Shown here: one piece after another, positions 1 to 9,013 of the stretch | Layout: each line of letters opens with the position of its first letter | Numbering within the stretch: position 1 is the stretch's first letter | Assembly: GCF_013839515.1 (NCBI RefSeq) | Contig: NZ_JACDNQ010000007.1 | Span: 16,978 to 80,977 of the forward strand | Direction of reading: 5' to 3' | DNA length: 64,000 nt | From: Natronomonas salinimetallica | GTDB taxonomy: Archaea; Halobacteriota; Halobacteria; Halobacteriales; Haloarculaceae | Made by a program: the position numbers and the translations under genes | Notes under the pieces: generated by a model | The model's database searches: none | What the model was told of the DNA's origin: nothing | Seen by the model: the letters and a program-made list of their open reading frames with translations, nothing else

Positions 1-564
1 GGCGAACCGGTGTACGGCGAACCGACCGACGGCGAGTGGCGGCGGTGGGACGCCCGCCGCTCGAAGCTCGGAGCGATGTTCGAACGCGGGATGGAACACG
101 GCCTCGAGGGTGGCGAGACCGTGTTGTATCTCGGCGCGGCGGCGGGGACGACGGTCAGCCACGTCGCCGACATCGCCGGACCGACCTACGCCGTCGAGTT
201 CGCGGCCCGTCCTGCCCGCGACCTCCTCGAGGCGGCCGAGCCCCGGCCGAACCTCTTTGCGCTGTTGAAGGACGCGAGGTCGCCGGAGACGTACGCCCAC
301 GTCGTCGAACCGGTCGATGCGATCGTCCAGGACGTTGCGACGCGGGGGCAGGCGAACGTCGCGTTGGCGAACCGGCGCTTCCTCCGCGAGGACGGCCGGC
401 TTCTGTTGGCCGTCAAGCCGCGAAGCGAGGACGTCGTTCGGGAGCCGGAAGCCGTCCTCGACGAGGTGCTGGAGACGCTTTCCGAGGGCTATGCGATACT
501 CGAAACGCGGTCGCTGGAGCCGTTTCACGAGGACCACTTCGGGGTCGTCGCGACCAGACGCTAG
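1..564 (+). CDS. flpA: FlpA, fibrillarin-like rRNA/tRNA 2'-O-methyltransferase (5' end outside window)
   Basis: This is the C-terminal ~187 residues of a fibrillarin-like protein; the reading frame is open to the window edge, so the GTG at 10 is probably internal. Archaeal fibrillarin is the S-adenosylmethionine-dependent subunit of the box C/D RNP that 2'-O-methylates rRNA and tRNA with Nop5 and L7Ae. The entry into the methylase fold is visible as REWD-like WRRWDARRSKL, followed by the SAM-binding loop VLYLGAAAGTTVSHVAD and the acidic strand YAVEFAARP. The chain ends at the usual C-terminal GVVATRR. Nop5, its usual upstream partner, would lie left of the window. Function is known for the family; truncation is due only to the window. 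Confidence 0.93.
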   Translation, partial: GEPVYGEPTDGEWRRWDARRSKLGAMFERGMEHGLEGGETVLYLGAAAGTTVSHVADIAGPTYAVEFAARPARDLLEAAEPRPNLFALLKDARSPETYAHVVEPVDAIVQDVATRGQANVALANRRFLREDGRLLLAVKPRSEDVVREPEAVLDEVLETLSEGYAILETRSLEPFHEDHFGVVATRR

Positions 565-683
565 CGGCGGTGGCCATCGTCGACGGCCGCTGTCCGCCTT
601 TCAGGACCGCGCTCCGGACGCCCTTTAACCCCACGCGTACCCCGCGTCGCCGACCTCCCGTCGGGTTCGGCCGCGGTCACATC

Positions 684-709
684 GTATTTAACGGCGCACG
701 CAGAAGGAG
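684..709 (+). promoter_or_regulatory. TATA box and Shine-Dalgarno of gshA
   Basis: GTATTTAA (684-691) lies 25-32 nt before the ATG at 716. AAGGAGA (703-709) sits 6 nt before the ATG, one of the few convincing ribosome sites in the window. Most other genes here look leaderless. Confidence 0.6.
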
Positions 710-715
710 ACCACG

Positions 716-1792
716 ATGGATCTGGGTTCGCGCGACGCGTTCGACCGGGCCGGAACGCTCGGCATTGAAGAGGAGTTCTTCATCGTCGATGCCGACGGAC
801 GCCCCACCTCGGGGATCGACGAGCTCGTCTACGAAAACGAGCCGCCCGAACCCCTCGAGGGCCGACTCGACCACGAGCTGTTCAAGTTCGTGATCGAAAC
901 GCAGACGCCGACGGTCGGCTCGCTCGGGACGGCCCGCGAGGCGCTGGACGACGTCCGAGGCGCGCTCGTCGAACACGCAAACCGGTACGGGTTCGATATC
1001 GCCGCTGCCGGGCTACATCCGGCGGCGAAGTGGCGGGAGCTCGAACACGCGGAAAAACCCCGCTACCGGTCCCAGCTCGACCGGATACAGTATCCCCAAC
1101 ACCGAAACACGACCGCGGGGGTACACCTCCACGTCGGCGTCGACGACGCGGACAAGGCAGTCTGGATCGCCAACGAACTGCGGTGGTACTTGCCGATCAT
1201 GCTCGCGCTGTCGGCGAACTCGCCGTACTGGAACGGCTTCGATACGGGGCTGCAGTCCGCCCGGGCGAAGGTCTTCGAGGCCCTCCCGAACACCGGCGTA
1301 CCGACTGCCTTCGAGGACTTCGAGGCGTTTCAGGCCTTCGAGCGAACGATGGTCGAAACCGACTCGATAAACGACCGGGGCGAACTGTGGTTCGACGTTC
1401 GGCCCCACTCCGAACACGGCTCCGTCGAGGTTCGGGCACCCGACGCGCAGGCAGCCCCCGATCGGGTGATGGCGTTCCTCGAATACACCGAGGCGCTCGT
1501 CGAGGACCTCGGGGCGCGCTATGAAGACGGCGAGGCGGCCCACGACCACCGACGGGAGTTCCTCGACGAGAACAAATGGCGCGCGCTCCGGTACGGCCAC
1601 GACGCCGAGTTACTCTCCGTGGAGTGTGAGGAAACGGTGCCGCTCGGCGAGTTGGTCGACCGGGAGCGAAGCCGGCTCGGCATCTCCGGAATCGGGGACC
1701 TATACGAGGCCGAAAGCGGAGCCGAACGACAGCGTCGACTTCGCGAGGAGGAGGGGCTTGACGCGCTCTGTGCGTCGCTCGTGTTGGAGTAG
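716..1792 (+). CDS. gshA: glutamate-cysteine ligase (GCS2/YbdK type)
   Basis: The 358-residue product is the ATP-dependent ligase joining glutamate and cysteine; haloarchaea use gamma-glutamylcysteine itself as their main thiol and do not go on to glutathione. The carboxylate-amine ligase family signature [10 protein letters not shown] is at residues ~17-26, [12 protein letters not shown] at ~133-144, and the conserved [15 protein letters not shown] around 223-237 carries the metal/nucleotide-binding acidic and basic residues. Length is normal for the family. The start is supported by a TATA box and a ribosome site. It is transcribed towards the TetR gene, whose stop lies 12 nt beyond the gshA stop (convergent). 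Cytoplasmic. Confidence 0.93.
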   Translation: MDLGSRDAFDRAGTLGIEEEFFIVDADGRPTSGIDELVYENEPPEPLEGRLDHELFKFVIETQTPTVGSLGTAREALDDVRGALVEHANRYGFDIAAAGLHPAAKWRELEHAEKPRYRSQLDRIQYPQHRNTTAGVHLHVGVDDADKAVWIANELRWYLPIMLALSANSPYWNGFDTGLQSARAKVFEALPNTGVPTAFEDFEAFQAFERTMVETDSINDRGELWFDVRPHSEHGSVEVRAPDAQAAPDRVMAFLEYTEALVEDLGARYEDGEAAHDHRREFLDENKWRALRYGHDAELLSVECEETVPLGELVDRERSRLGISGIGDLYEAESGAERQRRLREEEGLDALCASLVLE

Positions 1793-1804
1793 CTACCTGT
1801 CTCG

Positions 1805-2410
1805 TCACTCGGCGAAGAGCCCGTCCGCGAGCGACGCGACCAGCGCTTCGTGGGCGTCGTCGAGGCCCTCCTGGCCGACGTCCTCGAAGGTGTCCTTCGC
1901 GACGACGGTAAACGCGAGCAGCCGGAAGAGTCCGACGAGCTCCGCGGGATCGTCGATTCGGAAGGCGTCGGCGTCCGTCCACCGCTCGGCATGCGGTTTA
2001 AACATCCGGAGCTGTTCGTCGTAGTGCGCCTCGAGGCCTGCCTCGCTCGCTTCGAGGTGCAGCGGCCTGATGTCGTCTTCGACGATGAGCCGGTAGTACA
2101 GCGGGTTCGTCTCCAGCTCCTCGAAGAAATAATCGAAGGCCGCCAACACTTCCGCGTGCAGGTCCGGTGCGTCCTCCAGGATCCCCTCGAGTTCGTCGGC
2201 CATCCGGCTCTGCTCGTGGTTGAGGATCTCCAGATACAGCGACTCCTTCGAATCGAAGAACTGGTAGAACGTGCTCGTTGCGATACCGACCTCGTCGGTC
2301 AAGTCACTGATCCGAGTCCGGTCGTGGCCGAACGCGGAGAACTGCTCGCGGCCGGCCTCGATCAGCCCCTCGCGGATCCGGTCGCGTTCGCGGTCGCTAA
2401 ACCCTTTCAT
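1805..2410 (-). CDS. TetR/AcrR-family transcriptional regulator
   Basis: A 201-residue one-component repressor. The N-terminal helix-turn-helix is clear (DRTRISDLTDEVGIATSTFY at ~29-48, then QFFDSKESLYLEIL), and the rest is the all-helical ligand domain typical of TetR proteins. It is divergent from the exported protein/RND exporter operon starting at 2552, the classic arrangement of a drug- or lipid-responsive repressor with its pump. A perfect 11-bp inverted repeat overlaps its own start codon (see the operator entry), suggesting autoregulation. The ligand is not deducible. The ATG at 2410 is chosen because the HTH begins at the usual distance from it. Confidence 0.9.
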   Translation of the reverse strand: MKGFSDRERDRIREGLIEAGREQFSAFGHDRTRISDLTDEVGIATSTFYQFFDSKESLYLEILNHEQSRMADELEGILEDAPDLHAEVLAAFDYFFEELETNPLYYRLIVEDDIRPLHLEASEAGLEAHYDEQLRMFKPHAERWTDADAFRIDDPAELVGLFRLLAFTVVAKDTFEDVGQEGLDDAHEALVASLADGLFAE

Positions 2411-2452
2411 TCATCCGGTTTACGCCCGGTTTGACGGCGACAACCGGATGAA
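2410..2452. promoter_or_regulatory. candidate TetR operator (inverted repeat)
   Basis: Perfect 11-bp arms TTCATCCGGTT (2410-2420) and AACCGGATGAA (2442-2452) are separated by 21 nt and cover the start of the tetR gene and the intergenic side facing the exporter operon. A further CCGGTTT half-site lies between the arms. Binding by the adjacent regulator is inferred. Confidence 0.55.
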
Positions 2453-2518
2453 ATACTGGGCGTGCGGTCGCGACGTGATCGTCGCCTCTGGTGCATGTGT
2501 AAAAACGCAGGAACAGAA

Positions 2519-2527
2519 AGTTTATCA
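2519..2527 (+). promoter_or_regulatory. TATA box of the CARDB/RND operon
   Basis: AGTTTATCA-type box 25-33 nt before the ATG at 2552, implying a leaderless transcript. A second AT-rich stretch (2533-2541) is too close to the start to serve as TATA. Confidence 0.5.
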
Positions 2528-2551
2528 ATTTTTGCTTTTATAGTGTAGACA

Positions 2552-4249
2552 ATGGAAAACACCCCCACGGAGTCCCGAGAACGCACGACGTCGGATACGG
2601 CTATCAAACGGCGCCTGGGAGGTGGTGGGGGACCCAGACCGTTCGGTGTCGTAATCCTGGCGTTGCTTTTGATCACGTCGACGGGGGTGGGTGCCGTCGC
2701 CTTCGGTTCGGGGACGGCGAGCGCACAGACCGGGTTCTCTTCGGGCGACGTCGAGTTGGACGTGTTCGTCCCCGACAACACGTTCACCCCCGGCCGGACG
2801 GCCGAGATGAACCTACAGGTCGCCAACGACGGCGAGGTCAACGACGGCAGTTCGCCGGATACGACGGACCTGACGACCACGGCGCGAAACGTCCGCGTCG
2901 AGGTCGACGAACAGCGCGCGCCGATCTCGGTCGAGACGGGCGAAAAATCGATCGGCAGCGTCGGCACCGAGACGCCGAGGGAGGTCCCGATCGAGATCGA
3001 CGTCCCCGAGGATGCCGAGGAGGGCGAATACGAGATCGAGGTCGAACTCGAGTACCGACACACCTCCCGTGTCTTCGATAGGGCCGGCACCCAGGGCGAC
3101 CGCACACACACTGTCACCCGTGATATCGACATCGAGATCGACGATGCGCCCCGCTTCGATCTCACCGAACTCGAAACGACCGCTCAGGTAGACGACTCGG
3201 GGCCGACGACGGCCGAGATCGAGAACGTCGGCGGCGAACCCGCCGAAGACCTGACCGTCGAGCTCACCTCGACGAGCCAACGGGTCAGTTTCGGCGATAG
3301 CCCGAGTGAGACCGCCAGCGTCTCGTCGCTCGCCCCCGGCGAGACCGCCACGATCAGGTACGATGTCCGGTTCGGTCCGCGCGCGAGCGAACGGGCGTAC
3401 CCGTTCGATGCGACGGTCACCTACGAGGATCTGGACGGCATCCCCGGTACGGACAGCCAGCCGACGCTGGACGTCACGCCGATGGCCGAACAGACCTTCG
3501 AGATCACGGACACCGAGTCGACGCTGCGGGTCGGCGAGGAAGGCGACCTTATGGGTACAGTGACCAACACCGGCCCCGTCGCGGTCGACAGCGTTTCGGT
3601 CCAGTACAGCGACGAGTACCCGAACATCGTCCCGATCGAGCGTGACGTCGCCGTCGGTACGCTCGATCCCGGCGAGTCCGCGGCGTTTCGCTTGCCGCTC
3701 GAGGTGACCCGCGAGGCCGATCCCGTCGCCAAGTCGGTCGCGATGTCGGTCTCCTACCGGAGCGACGAGAACGAACTCAACCGGTACGAGGACGTCAACG
3801 CCTTCGCCGAGGTCGCCGAACGTCGCGATCAGTTCCTCATCGACGTCGAGGAGAACGAGATCCCGGCCGGCTCAGAGCGGCTCATCAACGTGACCGTGAC
3901 GAACAACCTCGACGAACCCGTCAGCGACGTCGAAGCCAAACTGTTCACCGACAGTCCGATCGGGGCGGGCGATGACGACGAGGCGTACGCCGAGTCCCTC
4001 GAGCCGGGCGAATCGACGACGACGTCCTTCCGGATCAGCGCCGACAGCGGCGCGGCACCCCGAACGTACTCGGTCGAGATGGACTTCCGGTACGACGACG
4101 AGGACGGCACGAGCAAGGTCTCGGAGACGTACCGGGCTGCCATCGACGTCACCGAATCCGAGGACGGCGGCCCGTCGTGGCTGCTCATTGGCGGCCTCCT
4201 CGTCGTCGTCGCGCTCGGAGCAGGTGCCCTCTGGCGGCGGCGAGGATAA
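2552..4249 (+). CDS. exported S-layer-type protein with CARDB-like repeats, membrane anchored
   Basis: A 565-residue secreted protein. The N-terminus has a hydrophobic export segment (residues ~28-50, VVILALLLITSTGVGAVAF) ending near ASAQ. The body is a series of beta-sandwich repeats of the CARDB/COG1361 type with recurring phrases such as LAPGETATIRYDV, LDPGESAAFRLPL and LEPGESTTTSFRI. The C-terminus has one membrane helix (WLLIGGLLVVVALGAGALW) followed by RRRG, so the repeats face outside. It is separated by 6 nt from the RND gene downstream and surely co-transcribed, suggesting an extracytoplasmic partner of the pump, analogous in position to a periplasmic adaptor. That role is inferred. 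Divergent tetR probably controls both. Confidence 0.82.
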   Translation: MENTPTESRERTTSDTAIKRRLGGGGGPRPFGVVILALLLITSTGVGAVAFGSGTASAQTGFSSGDVELDVFVPDNTFTPGRTAEMNLQVANDGEVNDGSSPDTTDLTTTARNVRVEVDEQRAPISVETGEKSIGSVGTETPREVPIEIDVPEDAEEGEYEIEVELEYRHTSRVFDRAGTQGDRTHTVTRDIDIEIDDAPRFDLTELETTAQVDDSGPTTAEIENVGGEPAEDLTVELTSTSQRVSFGDSPSETASVSSLAPGETATIRYDVRFGPRASERAYPFDATVTYEDLDGIPGTDSQPTLDVTPMAEQTFEITDTESTLRVGEEGDLMGTVTNTGPVAVDSVSVQYSDEYPNIVPIERDVAVGTLDPGESAAFRLPLEVTREADPVAKSVAMSVSYRSDENELNRYEDVNAFAEVAERRDQFLIDVEENEIPAGSERLINVTVTNNLDEPVSDVEAKLFTDSPIGAGDDDEAYAESLEPGESTTTSFRISADSGAAPRTYSVEMDFRYDDEDGTSKVSETYRAAIDVTESEDGGPSWLLIGGLLVVVALGAGALWRRRG

Positions 4250-4255
4250 CGGCTG

Positions 4256-6718
4256 ATGGGGTTCGGACAATCGTTCGAGACGGCCGTCGAGCGGATAAAC
4301 GAGACCATCCTCGACCGGCCGCTCGCGGTTATCGCCGTGTTCGCGCTCGTGACCGCACTTCTCGCCGGCGGGATGCCGCTCATCACGACCGAATCGGAGG
4401 CGACGGACGCGTTCACGGAGGGGCTCCCGGAACAGGAGGCCCTGGACGCGGTCAACGACGAGTTCGGTGACCGCTTCGAGGACGACCGGGCGACGACACA
4501 GCTAATTCACGTCGGCGACAACGTCCTCTCGAAGACGGAGCTGCGTCGGAGCCTCACGGCCCTCGACCGGACCGACCAACGCGCCGCACTCAGATACGAG
4601 GGGGCGGCCGGTCCGGCGGTCCTCGTCGCGGGCGAGATCGATCCGACCGCGAACACGCCCGAGCAGCGACTGCGGACCATAGAGCGGGCCTCCGAACGCG
4701 AAATTCGGGCGGCGGTCCGCGAGCTGGCGGACGCTCCGCAGTTCCGAGCGCTTCTCTCCGACGATTTCAACGCCGCGTCGGCCTCGGCTTCGGCCTCGAT
4801 CACCGTCGTCACACACGACGTACCGAGCAGCAGCGGCGGGGGCCCGGACGAGGGCGGCGGACAGATAGAGGAGATCCAGACGTCGATGCGACCCGTCATC
4901 GAGGACACCGGCGGCGATATCCGCGTGTTCGGCTCGGGCATCATAAGCGCCGAAAACGCGAACGTCATCGGCGATTCGTTGACGATCGTCATGCCGCTCG
5001 TGCTCGTGTTGATCCTGGGCTTTCTCGTGGTCGCCTACCGCGACCCGATCGACCTCGTGTTGGGGCTGATCGCGCTCATCACGACGCTCGTGTGGACGTT
5101 CGGAACCGTCGGCTACGCCGAAATCCCGTTCGACCAGAACATGATCGCCGTTCCGGTGTTGTTGTTGGCCGTCGGGATCGACTTCGGCATCCACATCATC
5201 AACCGGTACCGCGAGGAGCGCGTACAGGGTATCGGTCCCCGGGAGGCCATGAAGACGGCGAACCGGCAGCTCATCGTCGCGTTCTTCATCGTTACGGTCA
5301 CCACGGTCTTCGGGTTCGGCGCGAACGTGATCAGCGATCTGGGACCGATAAGCAACTTCGGGCTGGTCGCGGCCATCGGGATCACCTACACCTTCTTCAT
5401 CTTCGGTATCTTCCTGCCGGCGCTGAAGATAACGGCCGACCGACTGCGGAACGAACTCTCGCTCCCGGCGTTCGGATCGAGTCCGATCTCCTCGGAGGAC
5501 TCATCGTTCGGCCGACTGCTGTCGGTCGGCGCGACGGTTTCGCGTATCGCCCCGGCCGCGTTCGTCGTCCTCACGCTCGTGATCGGCGGCGGCGCAGCGG
5601 CCTACGGTCAGGACGTCGATCGGTCCTTCGACACCGACGACTTCCTGCCGCCCGAGGAGATCCCGGTGTATATTGATATCCTCCCCGAACCGCTCGCGCC
5701 GAGTGAGTACACCGCAACGGGGAACCTCAATCTGATCGAGGACCGCTTCGAGGCGAGCCAGGAGGACCAAGCGACCGTATACCTCGTGGGCCCCTTCGAG
5801 GACAACAGCGCCCTGGAGTCGATCCATCGGACGAACCGGGATCCGCCGGACTCCTTCATCGAGGAGGACCGTCGGGCCGAATCCACGAGCATACTCACGG
5901 TCATCGACTCGCGCGCCGAGCGCGACCCGGAGTTCGCCGCCCTCGTCGAGCGCAACGACCGGAACGACAACGGCGTCCCCGACCGGAATCTCGATCGGAT
6001 CTACGACGAACTCGAGGCCGACAGCGCCGGCCGTGCCAACGAGTTCCTCACCTCGGATCATCGGGCCGCGAAGATCGAGTACGACGTCGAAGCCGACGCC
6101 AGCCAGGCCGAAGTCTCGGCCGACGCACGGACGTTCGCCGAGGAGTTCCGCTACACCGCGACGGCGACCGGCGGCGTAGTCGTCTTCAATGCGGTCTCTG
6201 ATCGGATCTTCTCCTCGGCGACCGACAGCCTCATGGCCGCGATCGCGCTCACGAGCATCTTCCTCGTCATCGTCTACGGTGCCCTGGAGCGTCGGCCGCT
6301 GCTCGGACTCGTCAACCTCTTTCCGATCCTCGTGACGATCGCGTTGTTGTTGGCGACGATGCGAGCGATCGGGCTCCCGCTCAACGCGCTGACGGCGACG
6401 TTGCTCTCGATTACGGTCGGGGTCGGGGTGGCGTACTCCGTCCACATCACCCACCGGTTCGTCGACGAGTACAACGAGAGCGGCGATACCTTCGGGTCAC
6501 TCGTGACGACGCTCAGCGGGACCGGCGGGGCGCTGACCGGAAGCATGCTCACGACCTCGATCGGAACCGGCGCGCTCGCGTTGGCGATCACGCCCATCCT
6601 CGGGAACTTCGGGCTGTTGATGGCCGTGAGCGTGTTCTTCTCGTATCTCACCTCGATCCTGGTGTTGCCGCCGACGCTTTTGCTCTGGGGCCGACGCGCA
6701 CCGGATCTGTCCGGGTGA
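4256..6718 (+). CDS. RND superfamily (MMPL-type) exporter
   Basis: An 820-residue membrane protein with the duplicated RND plan: one helix at the N-terminus (~17-37), a large outer loop (~40-235), five helices (~240-385), a helix near 425-445, a second large outer loop (~450-640) and five C-terminal helices. Conserved helix-4 type motif PVLLLAVGIDFGIHIINRYR in the first half and SITVGVGVAYSVHITHRFVD in the second carry the acidic or histidine residues of the proton relay. Family members export lipids, terpenoids or drugs using ion gradients; the substrate here is unknown. It lies 6 nt after the CARDB-repeat protein gene, and probably forms one operon under the divergent TetR regulator. Confidence 0.88.
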   Translation: MGFGQSFETAVERINETILDRPLAVIAVFALVTALLAGGMPLITTESEATDAFTEGLPEQEALDAVNDEFGDRFEDDRATTQLIHVGDNVLSKTELRRSLTALDRTDQRAALRYEGAAGPAVLVAGEIDPTANTPEQRLRTIERASEREIRAAVRELADAPQFRALLSDDFNAASASASASITVVTHDVPSSSGGGPDEGGGQIEEIQTSMRPVIEDTGGDIRVFGSGIISAENANVIGDSLTIVMPLVLVLILGFLVVAYRDPIDLVLGLIALITTLVWTFGTVGYAEIPFDQNMIAVPVLLLAVGIDFGIHIINRYREERVQGIGPREAMKTANRQLIVAFFIVTVTTVFGFGANVISDLGPISNFGLVAAIGITYTFFIFGIFLPALKITADRLRNELSLPAFGSSPISSEDSSFGRLLSVGATVSRIAPAAFVVLTLVIGGGAAAYGQDVDRSFDTDDFLPPEEIPVYIDILPEPLAPSEYTATGNLNLIEDRFEASQEDQATVYLVGPFEDNSALESIHRTNRDPPDSFIEEDRRAESTSILTVIDSRAERDPEFAALVERNDRNDNGVPDRNLDRIYDELEADSAGRANEFLTSDHRAAKIEYDVEADASQAEVSADARTFAEEFRYTATATGGVVVFNAVSDRIFSSATDSLMAAIALTSIFLVIVYGALERRPLLGLVNLFPILVTIALLLATMRAIGLPLNALTATLLSITVGVGVAYSVHITHRFVDEYNESGDTFGSLVTTLSGTGGALTGSMLTTSIGTGALALAITPILGNFGLLMAVSVFFSYLTSILVLPPTLLLWGRRAPDLSG

Positions 6719-6820
6719 GCGCCGTCCCCCGTTCCGATAGCGCCCGCGACCGACGGGGTTCCCCGGTGCCGCCGCAGAATTTATGTACAGCAGTACCTTG
6801 TGTCCGATCGAACACGACAC

Positions 6821-7339
6821 ATGTCCACGGATGATTCCCCCGAGGAGGTCGACGGAGAACACGAGGGCGTACGCGAGCGCCTAGAACAGGAAGCCGAACG
6901 GGCGGCGGAGGGATTCGACGAGGGAATCGTGGATCTGCTCTCGTGGGTGCTCGATACGGAGACCAGAGCCCGGATCTACGTCTACCTCCGGGAGAACCCC
7001 GCCAGTACGAGCGAGGAGGTCGCAAGCGGAACCGGGCTGTATCCGAGTACCGTTCGGGAGGCGCTCGCGGAACTGAACGAGGAGCACAAAGTCGAGCGGC
7101 GCAAGCGGGAGTCCGACGGGGCGGGCAACAATCCATACGAGTATACGGCGATGGCGCCGAGCGAACTCGTCGGGAACGTCGTCGGAGACGTCCAGGACGA
7201 ACTGAACACCGTATTCAACCTCGATTGTCACCTCGGTGTCGGGAGCGAGGAGCGTTCCGAGCCGGTCACGATAACCGTCGAAGACGGCGAAAGCGACGTG
7301 GACGGCGACGCCGACGGCGGATCCGAGGACACGCCGTAG
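6821..7339 (+). CDS. winged-helix transcriptional regulator
   Basis: A 172-residue predicted DNA-binding protein. After an acidic N-terminus, residues ~35-110 form a winged helix: LLSWVLDTETRARIYVYLRE, then the helix-turn-helix ASTSEEVASGTGLYPSTVRE, and a basic wing KVERRKRES. The C-terminus is very acidic. I chose ATG 6821 over an in-frame GTG at 6800 because the TATA-like AATTTATGTAC (6778-6788) would overlap the leader of the earlier start. It follows the RND operon by about 100 nt and may regulate it or respond to the same stress, but that is inference from position only. Confidence 0.78.
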   Translation: MSTDDSPEEVDGEHEGVRERLEQEAERAAEGFDEGIVDLLSWVLDTETRARIYVYLRENPASTSEEVASGTGLYPSTVREALAELNEEHKVERRKRESDGAGNNPYEYTAMAPSELVGNVVGDVQDELNTVFNLDCHLGVGSEERSEPVTITVEDGESDVDGDADGGSEDTP

Positions 7340-7443
7340 CGAAAAGAGAACACAGCGGAGTGATAAGACGAGCGAGAGCACGTCGGCCAACGGTCCGTTC
7401 CGTCACCGAAGCGCCTAAACCACGGCCGCGCATTTCGGCCGGT

Positions 7444-7941
7444 ATGGATGTCGTACTGGGTGGGACCTTCGATCCGGTACACGACGGCCACCGGGCGCTC
7501 TTCGAGCGGGCGTTCGAGCTCGGTGACGTGACCGTCGGGCTGACGAACGACGACCTCGCGCCGAAGACGCGAAGCGTCGACCGGGACGTCCGCCCCTTCG
7601 ACGAGCGGAAGGCCGATCTCGGCTCCGAACTCCGGGCGTTCGCCGAGGAGTACGGCCGCGAGTTCGAGATCCGAGAGCTGACCGAACCGACCGGCATCGC
7701 GACCGAACCGGGATTCGACGTGCTCGTCGTCTCCCCGGAGACCCGAGACGGCGCCGAGGCGGTAAACCGAGTGCGCGTCGAAAAGGGGCTCGCGCCGCTC
7801 GATATCGAGGTCGTCCCCCCCCGCTACGCCGAGGACGGTGACGTCATCTCCTCGACCCGGATCATCGCCGGCGAAATCGACGAACACGGTAACCTCACGC
7901 CCGACTCGAACGGTCGGTCGCCGGTTCAGAGATCCGAGTAG
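7444..7941 (+). CDS. coaD: phosphopantetheine adenylyltransferase
   Basis: A 165-residue nucleotidyltransferase that converts 4'-phosphopantetheine and ATP to dephospho-CoA. The family signature is intact: GGTFDPVHDGHRALFERAF at residues ~6-24 with the nucleotide-binding HDGH, and the second motif ISSTRI near residue 138 (SSTRIIAGEIDEHGNL). This is the archaeal/eukaryotic-like PPAT type. The ATG at 7444 is chosen because it places the Rossmann strand MDVVLGGTFDPVH at the N-terminus; the open frame upstream is unrelated. A short tandem repeat follows the stop codon, before aglJ. Confidence 0.9.
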   Translation: MDVVLGGTFDPVHDGHRALFERAFELGDVTVGLTNDDLAPKTRSVDRDVRPFDERKADLGSELRAFAEEYGREFEIRELTEPTGIATEPGFDVLVVSPETRDGAEAVNRVRVEKGLAPLDIEVVPPRYAEDGDVISSTRIIAGEIDEHGNLTPDSNGRSPVQRSE

Positions 7942-7955
7942 CGTCCGGTGGGTAT

Positions 7956-8022
7956 CGCCGGCAGTGTGGAATCCGCCGGCAGTATGGAAGCCACCGCCGG
8001 CAGTATGGAAGCCACCGCCGGG
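7956..8022. repeat. tandem repeat, three CGCCGGCAGT units
   Basis: CGCCGGCAGT(A/G)TGGAA recurs at 7956, 7974 and 7995 (spacing 18 then 21 nt) with a truncated fourth unit at 8016, between coaD and aglJ. The unit contains CCGGCAGTATGG, the same sequence that ends the family A palindromic elements. Confidence 0.85.
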
Positions 8023-8077
8023 TCCTCCTCGCGTTCTCCGCAAGCTAATTGAGCCAGCGCCGCCACCCGGACACGTA

Positions 8078-9013
8078 ATGGCCGATCGAACCGACGTTTG
8101 TGTTCTCATTCCGACGCTCGAGGAGGCGGAGACGATCGCCGACGTCGTCGATGGGTTTCGAGCCGAGGGCTTCGAGGACGTGTTGGTCATCGACGGCGGG
8201 TCCGAGGACGGGACCCGGGAGATCGCCGCCGCCCACGGGGCCCGCGTGCGCACCCAATCGGGGAGCGGCAAGGGCCAGGCGGTCCGGGAGGCCGTCGACG
8301 CGATCGACCGCCCGTACGTGTTGATGGCCGACGGCGACGGGACCTACCGCCCCGAGGACGCCGACGCGATGCTCGCCCCGCTGTTTGCCGGCCGGGCCGA
8401 CCACGTCATCGGCGATCGGTTTGCCGACATGGAGCCCGGCGCGATGACGCGGCTCAACCGGGTCGGCAACCGGATCATCAACCGGCTGTTCGCGACGATC
8501 CACGGCCGGGACCTCCAGGACATCCTCTCTGGATACCGGGCGTTCACGCGGGCCTCCTTCGAGCGGCTCCACCTCACCGCCGACGGCTTCGGCATCGAGA
8601 CCGAACTGGCGGCCGAATGCGTCCGACACGGCGTCCCGACGGCGGTGGCCCCGGTCCGGTATCTCGCCCGGCCCGGCGGGTCGGAGACGAACCTCCGACC
8701 GCTGGCCGACGGCGGCCGGATCGTCCTGACGCTGTACACGCTGGCGAAGACGAACAACCCGATTTTCTATTTTGGGAGCGTCGCGGCGCTCGGGACGCTG
8801 TCGGGGCTCGCCGTCGCGGGATTCGTCGCCTACCGGTACGCGTTCGCGGGGGTGTCCCACGAGGTGCTCGCGTTGCTCGCGGCGTTTTTGATCCTGCTGT
8901 CGGTGCAGTTGCTGATGTTCGGGTTTTTGACCGACGTGCTCGTGGCCGTCAACCGCGAGCAGACCCGCCGGCTCGAGGAACTCGCCGACCGGCTCTCCGA
9001 AATCGAGGACTAG
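8078..9013 (+). CDS. aglJ: AglJ, dolichyl-phosphate hexosyltransferase for S-layer N-glycosylation
   Basis: A 311-residue GT2 glycosyltransferase. The N-terminal GT-A domain starts DVCVLIPTLEEAETIADVVD, has the acidic motif LMADGDGTYRPEDADAM around residues 90-106 and the acceptor-site region HVIGDRFADMEPGAMTRLNR. Two C-terminal membrane helices (~230-295, GTLSGLAVAGFVAYRYAF and LALLAAFLILLSVQLLMFG) anchor it at the cytoplasmic face. In Haloferax AglJ adds the first hexose to dolichol phosphate for N-glycosylation of the S-layer; the whole-length resemblance supports the same role here. No other agl genes are adjacent. The last 4 nt overlap the stop of the convergent gene at 9010. ATG 8078 is the start giving the family N-terminus. 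Confidence 0.88.
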   Translation: MADRTDVCVLIPTLEEAETIADVVDGFRAEGFEDVLVIDGGSEDGTREIAAAHGARVRTQSGSGKGQAVREAVDAIDRPYVLMADGDGTYRPEDADAMLAPLFAGRADHVIGDRFADMEPGAMTRLNRVGNRIINRLFATIHGRDLQDILSGYRAFTRASFERLHLTADGFGIETELAAECVRHGVPTAVAPVRYLARPGGSETNLRPLADGGRIVLTLYTLAKTNNPIFYFGSVAALGTLSGLAVAGFVAYRYAFAGVSHEVLALLAAFLILLSVQLLMFGFLTDVLVAVNREQTRRLEELADRLSEIED

